Assembly (NCBI GenBank): GCA_007123625.1
Contig: SKKS01000451.1
Span: forward strand, 1 to 9,726
DNA from: Paracoccaceae bacterium
GTDB taxonomy: Bacteria; Pseudomonadota; Alphaproteobacteria; Rhodobacterales; Rhodobacteraceae
Direction of reading: 5' to 3'
DNA: 9,726 bases
Shown here: positions 6,197 to 9,726 of the stretch, piece after piece
How the letters are laid out: every line of letters begins with the position of its first letter
Position numbering within the stretch: position 1 is the first letter of the stretch
Notes under the pieces: model-generated
Databases searched by the model: none
Told to the model about the DNA's origin: nothing
The model's input: the letters and a program-made list of their open reading frames with translations, nothing else
Made by a program: the position numbers and the translations under genes

Positions 6197-6355
6197 GAAA
6201 CATCCTCCATCGTCGTGTGGCCCAAGGCTCTGCCAAGCCCGGGCGCCGGGCGCAAGGGTGAACGGTGCCGATTGTTCGCCGAAAGGGGTTGCATTTCCCC
6301 GTCCGCCCGATGCCAGTATGCGCGCGACCGCCAGATGCCAAAGGGAGAGCCAGCG
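6197..6355. promoter_or_regulatory. Divergent control region between aminotransferase and carnitine operon
   Basis: These 159 bases must hold both promoters. On the minus strand, TTGGCA (6341-6336) and TACTGG (6318-6313) are 17 bases apart. On the plus strand only a weak pair is visible: TTGCAT (6289-6294) and CAGTAT (6314-6319), 19 bases apart. A GCCCGG-GCG-CCGGGC hairpin (6237-6251), a small palindrome TTCGCCGAA (6275-6283) and a direct repeat GCCGA at 11-base spacing (6267, 6278) could be regulator sites, but none is a recognised operator. AGGGAG (6342-6347) is the ribosome binding site of the BKACE gene. Confidence 0.35.
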
Positions 6356-7264
6356 ATGCCACTGACCATGAACCGCGAGGTTTTCATCACCTGTGCCGTG
6401 ACCGGATCCGGCGGCACCCAGGACCGCAGCCCGCATGTGCCCCGCTCGCCCGCCCAGATCGCCGAGGCCGCCATCGACGCCGCCCGCGCCGGGGCGGCGA
6501 TCGTGCATTGCCATGTGCGCGACCCCGAAACCGGCGCGCCCTCGCGCGACCCTGCGCTTTACCGTGAAGTGACCGAACGCATCCGCGATGCGTCGGTTGA
6601 TGTTGTGCTGAACCTGACTGCGGGAATGGGGGGCGACCTGACGCTGGGCGGCACCGACACGCCGCTGCCCCCGGCCAAGGGCACCGACATGACCAGTGCC
6701 GCCGAACGCGTGTCACATGTGCTCGACTGCCGCCCCGAGCTTTGCACGCTGGACTGCGGGACCATGAACTTCGCCGAGGCCGATTATGTCATGGTCAACA
6801 CCCCCGGCATGCTGCGCGACATGGCCGCACGCATGGTCGCAAGCGGTGTGCGGATCGAGATCGAGGCCTTCGACACCGGCCACTTGTGGTTCGCCAAGCA
6901 ACTGGTGGCCGAAGGGATCATCCCCGACCCGGTCCTGGTGCAGCTTTGCATGGGTGTGCCCTGGGGCGCGCCGGATGACCTCAATACCTTCATGGCGATG
7001 GTGAACAACGTGCCCGCGGAATGGCACTGGTCCGGCTTTGCACTGGGGCGCAACCAGATGCCCTATGTCGCCGCCGCAGCCCTTGCGGGCGGGAATGTGC
7101 GCGTGGGGCTGGAAGACAATCTGTATCTGGACAAGGGTGTTCTGGCCACCAATGCGCAACTTGTGGAACGCGCGGTGACGATCCTGGAAAACATGGGCGC
7201 GCGGGTGGTCGGCCCCGATGCGGTGCGCCAGCGGCTGGATCTGGAAAAGCGCGCCCCGGCATGA
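6356..7264 (+). CDS. BKACE (DUF849) enzyme, probable dehydrocarnitine:acetyl-CoA cleavage enzyme
   Basis: A 302-residue TIM-barrel zinc enzyme of the beta-keto acid cleavage family. These enzymes react a beta-keto acid with acetyl-CoA to give acetoacetate and a new CoA ester. FITCAVTGSGG (10-20) opens the barrel. HCHVRDPETG (51-60) provides metal ligands H51 and H53, and VGLEDNLYLDKG (250-261) the third, E253. Length is normal. The carnitine dehydrogenase two genes on makes 3-dehydrocarnitine the likely substrate, with betainyl-CoA as product, equivalent to CdhC of the Pseudomonas cdhCAB pathway. The 3-keto-5-aminohexanoate activity that names the family is less likely here. ATG at 6356 has AGGGAG 8 bases upstream; the later in-frame ATG at 6368 has none. 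Overlaps the lipocalin start (ATGA). Confidence 0.9.
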   Translation: MPLTMNREVFITCAVTGSGGTQDRSPHVPRSPAQIAEAAIDAARAGAAIVHCHVRDPETGAPSRDPALYREVTERIRDASVDVVLNLTAGMGGDLTLGGTDTPLPPAKGTDMTSAAERVSHVLDCRPELCTLDCGTMNFAEADYVMVNTPGMLRDMAARMVASGVRIEIEAFDTGHLWFAKQLVAEGIIPDPVLVQLCMGVPWGAPDDLNTFMAMVNNVPAEWHWSGFALGRNQMPYVAAAALAGGNVRVGLEDNLYLDKGVLATNAQLVERAVTILENMGARVVGPDAVRQRLDLEKRAPA

Positions 7265-7776
7265 GGGTCCTTGCGGTCCTGGCGTTGGCCCTGCTTGCAG
7301 CCTGCGGCACGGTCTATCGCGACACGGGCACCCCCATGGCGCCGGTGGCCGCGCTGGATCTGGACCGTTACGCGGGCCGCTGGTACGAGGTCGCGCGCTT
7401 CCCGGTGCCATTCCAGCGCGGCTGCACCGCCACCACGGCCGAATATGGTCCGCCCGCCGGGGGCAAGGTGTCGGTCGTCAACACCTGCCGCCGCGAGCGC
7501 ACCGATGGCCCGGTCAGCCAGATCGCAGGGCGGGCCACTGTGGTCGGTCCGGGCCAATTGCAGGTCCGGCTGGGGCGCATTCCCTTTGCGGGCGCCTATT
7601 GGGTGCTGTGGGTGGCGCCCGACTACGGCACCGCCGTTGTGGGCGTGCCTTCGGGTCGCGCAGGCTGGATCCTGCACCGCAGCCCCGACATCCCGCCCGA
7701 CAGGCTGGCGCAGGCACGTGCCGTGCTGGCCGAAGCGGGCTATGATCTTTCGCAACTTCTCATGACGGAGCATTGA
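7261..7776 (+). CDS. Lipocalin-family lipoprotein (Blc-like)
   Basis: A 171-residue predicted lipoprotein. A short signal peptide ends in the lipobox LAAC, giving lipidated Cys15. The mature part is a bacterial lipocalin: GRWYEVARFPVPFQRGC (39-55) holds the conserved GxW motif. C55 and C76 (in VVNTC) are placed for the usual disulfide. WVLWVAPDYGTAVVGVP (114-130) and GWILHRSPDIP (135-145) are the late strands and the region before the C-terminal helix. Family members bind fatty acids or lysophospholipids at the outer membrane. Residue 16 is Gly, not Asp, which agrees with outer-membrane sorting by the E. coli rule. It overlaps the BKACE stop by 4 bases and abuts the next gene, so it is co-translated with cytoplasmic carnitine enzymes. 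Its ligand is unknown. Confidence 0.88.
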   Translation: MRVLAVLALALLAACGTVYRDTGTPMAPVAALDLDRYAGRWYEVARFPVPFQRGCTATTAEYGPPAGGKVSVVNTCRRERTDGPVSQIAGRATVVGPGQLQVRLGRIPFAGAYWVLWVAPDYGTAVVGVPSGRAGWILHRSPDIPPDRLAQARAVLAEAGYDLSQLLMTEH

Positions 7777-9102
7777 ATGCCCAAGGCAGCAATTATCGGC
7801 GGCGGCGTCATCGGCGGCGGCTGGGCCGCGCGCTTCCTGCTCAACGGCTGGGATGTGACGGTCTGCGACCCTGATCCGGACGCCGAACGCAAGCTGGCCG
7901 AGGTTCTGGACAACGCCCGCGCCGCCCTGCCCGCGCTGTCGGACGGGCCAATGCCGCCCGAGGGGCACCTGACGCTGACCACCAGCATACCCGATGCCGT
8001 CACCGGTGCAGCATACATCCAGGAATCGACGCCCGAGCGGCTGGATCTGAAACACCGCGTGCTGGCAGAAATCCAACAAATCGCGCCGCAAACCCCAATC
8101 GGAAGCTCGACATCGGGCTATAAGCCGTCAGATTTGCAACAAGGGGCGATCAACCCCAGTGCGATATTCGTGGCCCATCCGTTCAACCCGGTCTATCTGC
8201 TGCCGCTGGTCGAACTGGTTCCCTCGCCCGCCACCTATCCGGCGGTGATCGACAGCACCGCCGCGATGCTGCGCGGCTTCGGGATGTTTCCCTTGCATGT
8301 CCGCAAGGAAATCGACGCCCATATCGCCGACCGTTTCCTTGAAGCCGTCTGGCGCGAGGCGCTTTGGCTGGTCAAGGACGGCGTCGCCACCACCGAGGAA
8401 ATAGACGAGGCCATCCGCATGGGCTTTGGCCTGCGCTGGGGGCAGATGGGCCTGTTCGAAACCTATCGCGTGGCCGGCGGCGAGGCCGGCATGCGCCATT
8501 TCCTCGCGCAGTTCGGCCCTTGCCTGACCTGGCCCTGGACCAAGCTGATGGACGTGCCCGAGTTCAATGACGAACTGGTCGAACTGATCGCCGGGCAATC
8601 CGACGCGCAATCGGGCGCCCACAGCATCCGCAACCTGGAACGCATCCGAGATTCGAACCTGATCGGCTTCCTGCGGGCGCTCAAGGCGCGTGACTGGGGC
8701 GCAGGCCGCGTGCTGAACGCGCAGGACGCGACGCTGCAAGCTGCCGACGCCGCAACCCCGCTCTGGCATGGCCAGGTCCTGCCCGGCTGGACCGACAGCA
8801 CCGGCAGCATGGCCCCGGTGCACCATCTTGGCATCGCCTCCGAAGCCGCCAGCGTGTTTATGCGCCTGAACGGCATCGACGCCCCGCTCACCCCGGTGCA
8901 GACGCACATGCACCCGCAAGGTCACGCCCGGCGCGGCGATCCGCTGTCCGCGACCGTCGAACTCCGCGACAGCGGCGCCGGGCACATGTCCCTGCGAATC
9001 AGCATTTCGCGCATGGCTGAACCGCTGGCCGAAGTCACGCTGCGCCTTGAACATCGCGACCCGGACACCGGCGCGTCCCTTCCCATCCCCCGGAGCCTGT
9101 AA
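7777..9102 (+). CDS. lcdH: Bifunctional L-carnitine dehydrogenase / betainyl-CoA thioesterase-like fusion
   Basis: A 441-residue fusion. Residues 1 to about 320 form a 3-hydroxyacyl-CoA-dehydrogenase-type L-carnitine 3-dehydrogenase (carnitine + NAD+ to 3-dehydrocarnitine). The NAD motif is IIGGGVIGGGWAARF (6-20), with SSTSGYKPSDLQ (110-121), catalytic His134 in AHPFNP and an all-alpha second domain. Residues about 328-441 form a hotdog domain, known in the Sinorhizobium form to hydrolyse betainyl-CoA to glycine betaine. Here the usual DxNGHM-type segment reads DSTGSM (340-345), and the C-terminus is shorter than in forms near 490 residues, so thioesterase activity is less certain. The ATG directly follows the lipocalin stop, with CGGAG upstream. 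The stop shares one base with the next ATG (TAATG). Confidence 0.9.
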   Translation: MPKAAIIGGGVIGGGWAARFLLNGWDVTVCDPDPDAERKLAEVLDNARAALPALSDGPMPPEGHLTLTTSIPDAVTGAAYIQESTPERLDLKHRVLAEIQQIAPQTPIGSSTSGYKPSDLQQGAINPSAIFVAHPFNPVYLLPLVELVPSPATYPAVIDSTAAMLRGFGMFPLHVRKEIDAHIADRFLEAVWREALWLVKDGVATTEEIDEAIRMGFGLRWGQMGLFETYRVAGGEAGMRHFLAQFGPCLTWPWTKLMDVPEFNDELVELIAGQSDAQSGAHSIRNLERIRDSNLIGFLRALKARDWGAGRVLNAQDATLQAADAATPLWHGQVLPGWTDSTGSMAPVHHLGIASEAASVFMRLNGIDAPLTPVQTHMHPQGHARRGDPLSATVELRDSGAGHMSLRISISRMAEPLAEVTLRLEHRDPDTGASLPIPRSL

Positions 9103-9726
9103 TGCACTTTGCCCTGAGCGACGAACAGCGCATGATCGTCGAAACCACCCGCGCCTTCGTTGAAAACGAACTCTATCCGCATGAAGCGCTGGTCGAACGT
9201 ACCGGCCACCTGCCGATGGAGCTGGTCCGCGAGTTGCAGGCCAAGGCCATGGCGGCGGGGCTCTATGCCGCCAACATGCCCGAGGATGTCGGCGGCGCGG
9301 GCCTCGATACGCTGAGCTGGCTGCTCTATGAAAAGGAACTTGGCCGCGCCAACTATGCGCTGCACTGGACCTGCGTGGCGCGGCCCTCGAACATCCTGCT
9401 GGCGGGCACCCCGGACCAGCGCCAGAAGTACCTCATGCCTTGCATCCGGGGCGAAACCTGGGATTGCCTGGCCATGACCGAACCAGGCGCAGGGTCGGAC
9501 CTGCGCGGCATGTCTGCCAGCGCGCGCCCGGACGGCACTGACTGGGTCCTGAACGGCACCAAGCAATTCATCAGCCACGCCGACATCGCGGGCTTCACCA
9601 TCGCTTTCATGGCCACCGGCGAGCAAGACACCCCCCGCGGTCGCAAGAAGCTGATAACCGCGTTCTTCGTGGACAAGGGCACCAAGGGCTTCACCGTGCG
9701 CGACGGCTATCGCAACGTCAGCCACC
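9102..9726 (+). CDS. Acyl-CoA dehydrogenase, 3' end cut by window edge
   Basis: The first 208 residues of an FAD-dependent acyl-CoA dehydrogenase (family length near 380-410) are visible. The all-alpha N-terminal domain spans about 1-120, with LSDEQRMIVETTRAFVENEL (5-24) and MPEDVGGAGLD (59-69). The middle beta domain begins with the FAD/substrate motif AMTEPGAGSD (124-133), then NGTKQFISHA (151-160). The catalytic Glu and C-terminal helices lie beyond the edge. The ATG overlaps the lcdH stop by one base, and CGGAG stands 6 bases before it. In this operon it probably oxidises a CoA-activated trimethylammonium acid such as gamma-butyrobetainyl-CoA, or works in a CaiA-like step. That substrate is inferred from position only. 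Confidence 0.88.
   Translation, partial: MHFALSDEQRMIVETTRAFVENELYPHEALVERTGHLPMELVRELQAKAMAAGLYAANMPEDVGGAGLDTLSWLLYEKELGRANYALHWTCVARPSNILLAGTPDQRQKYLMPCIRGETWDCLAMTEPGAGSDLRGMSASARPDGTDWVLNGTKQFISHADIAGFTIAFMATGEQDTPRGRKKLITAFFVDKGTKGFTVRDGYRNVSH

Noticed and set aside
5177..6355. Upstream extension of the BKACE frame on the plus strand
   Set aside because: The frame stays open by chance opposite the aminotransferase. The enzyme fold begins at the ATG at 6356, which has its own ribosome binding site.
6356..7264. Lysine fermentation (3-keto-5-aminohexanoate cleavage) role for the BKACE gene
   Set aside because: No other lysine fermentation gene is present, while a carnitine dehydrogenase fusion is two genes downstream. 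Dehydrocarnitine fits better.
1..9726. Defence system, mobile element, CRISPR or phage island
   Set aside because: No transposase, integrase, terminal repeats, spacer-repeat array or nuclease/helicase genes are seen on either strand. The base character is uniform and all genes are recognised chromosomal types.

Overview
The window is GC-rich DNA from an alphaproteobacterium, most likely a member of the Rhodobacteraceae (roseobacter group). The assignment rests on three things: a SAM-II riboswitch in front of metZ, an ftsE-ftsX pair beside an MJ0042-type zinc-ribbon membrane protein, and a carnitine pathway built on a fused carnitine dehydrogenase-thioesterase plus a BKACE enzyme. There is no tRNA, rRNA, transposase, phage gene or CRISPR array, and the codon and base character is uniform throughout.

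Left part (1-4098), all on the minus strand. Transcription from the divergent region near 4140 runs through a tightly packed operon: ftsE, ftsX (TTG start, 4-base overlap), a PlsC-type 1-acylglycerol-3-phosphate acyltransferase (1-base overlap) and an FMN-binding pyridoxamine-phosphate-oxidase-like protein (4-base overlap). It joins the FtsEX division ABC transporter to phospholipid synthesis. After a gap of about 415 bases comes metZ, which runs off the left edge. Its leader carries a clear SAM-II aptamer and, after it, a set of mutually exclusive hairpins that could hide the ribosome binding site.

Middle (4105-6196). Facing away from ftsE is a plus-strand gene for a small membrane protein with an N-terminal CxxC/CxxC zinc ribbon. 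It ends 25 bases from the convergent end of a minus-strand class I/II aminotransferase of the arginine:pyruvate transaminase type.

Right part (6197-9726), plus strand. Diverging from the aminotransferase is an operon with almost no spaces: a BKACE enzyme, a lipocalin lipoprotein, a bifunctional L-carnitine dehydrogenase-hotdog thioesterase, and an acyl-CoA dehydrogenase cut by the right edge. The dehydrogenase would oxidise L-carnitine to 3-dehydrocarnitine. The BKACE would exchange it with acetyl-CoA to give betainyl-CoA and acetoacetate, and the thioesterase domain would release glycine betaine. The acyl-CoA dehydrogenase suggests that a CoA-activated precursor or side branch (such as gamma-butyrobetaine) is handled too, with the rest of the operon outside the window.

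Most of the window is ordinary chromosomal housekeeping and catabolism. The points most worth a second look are the possible expression platform of the metZ riboswitch, the lipocalin inside the carnitine operon, and the altered active-site motif of the fused thioesterase domain.
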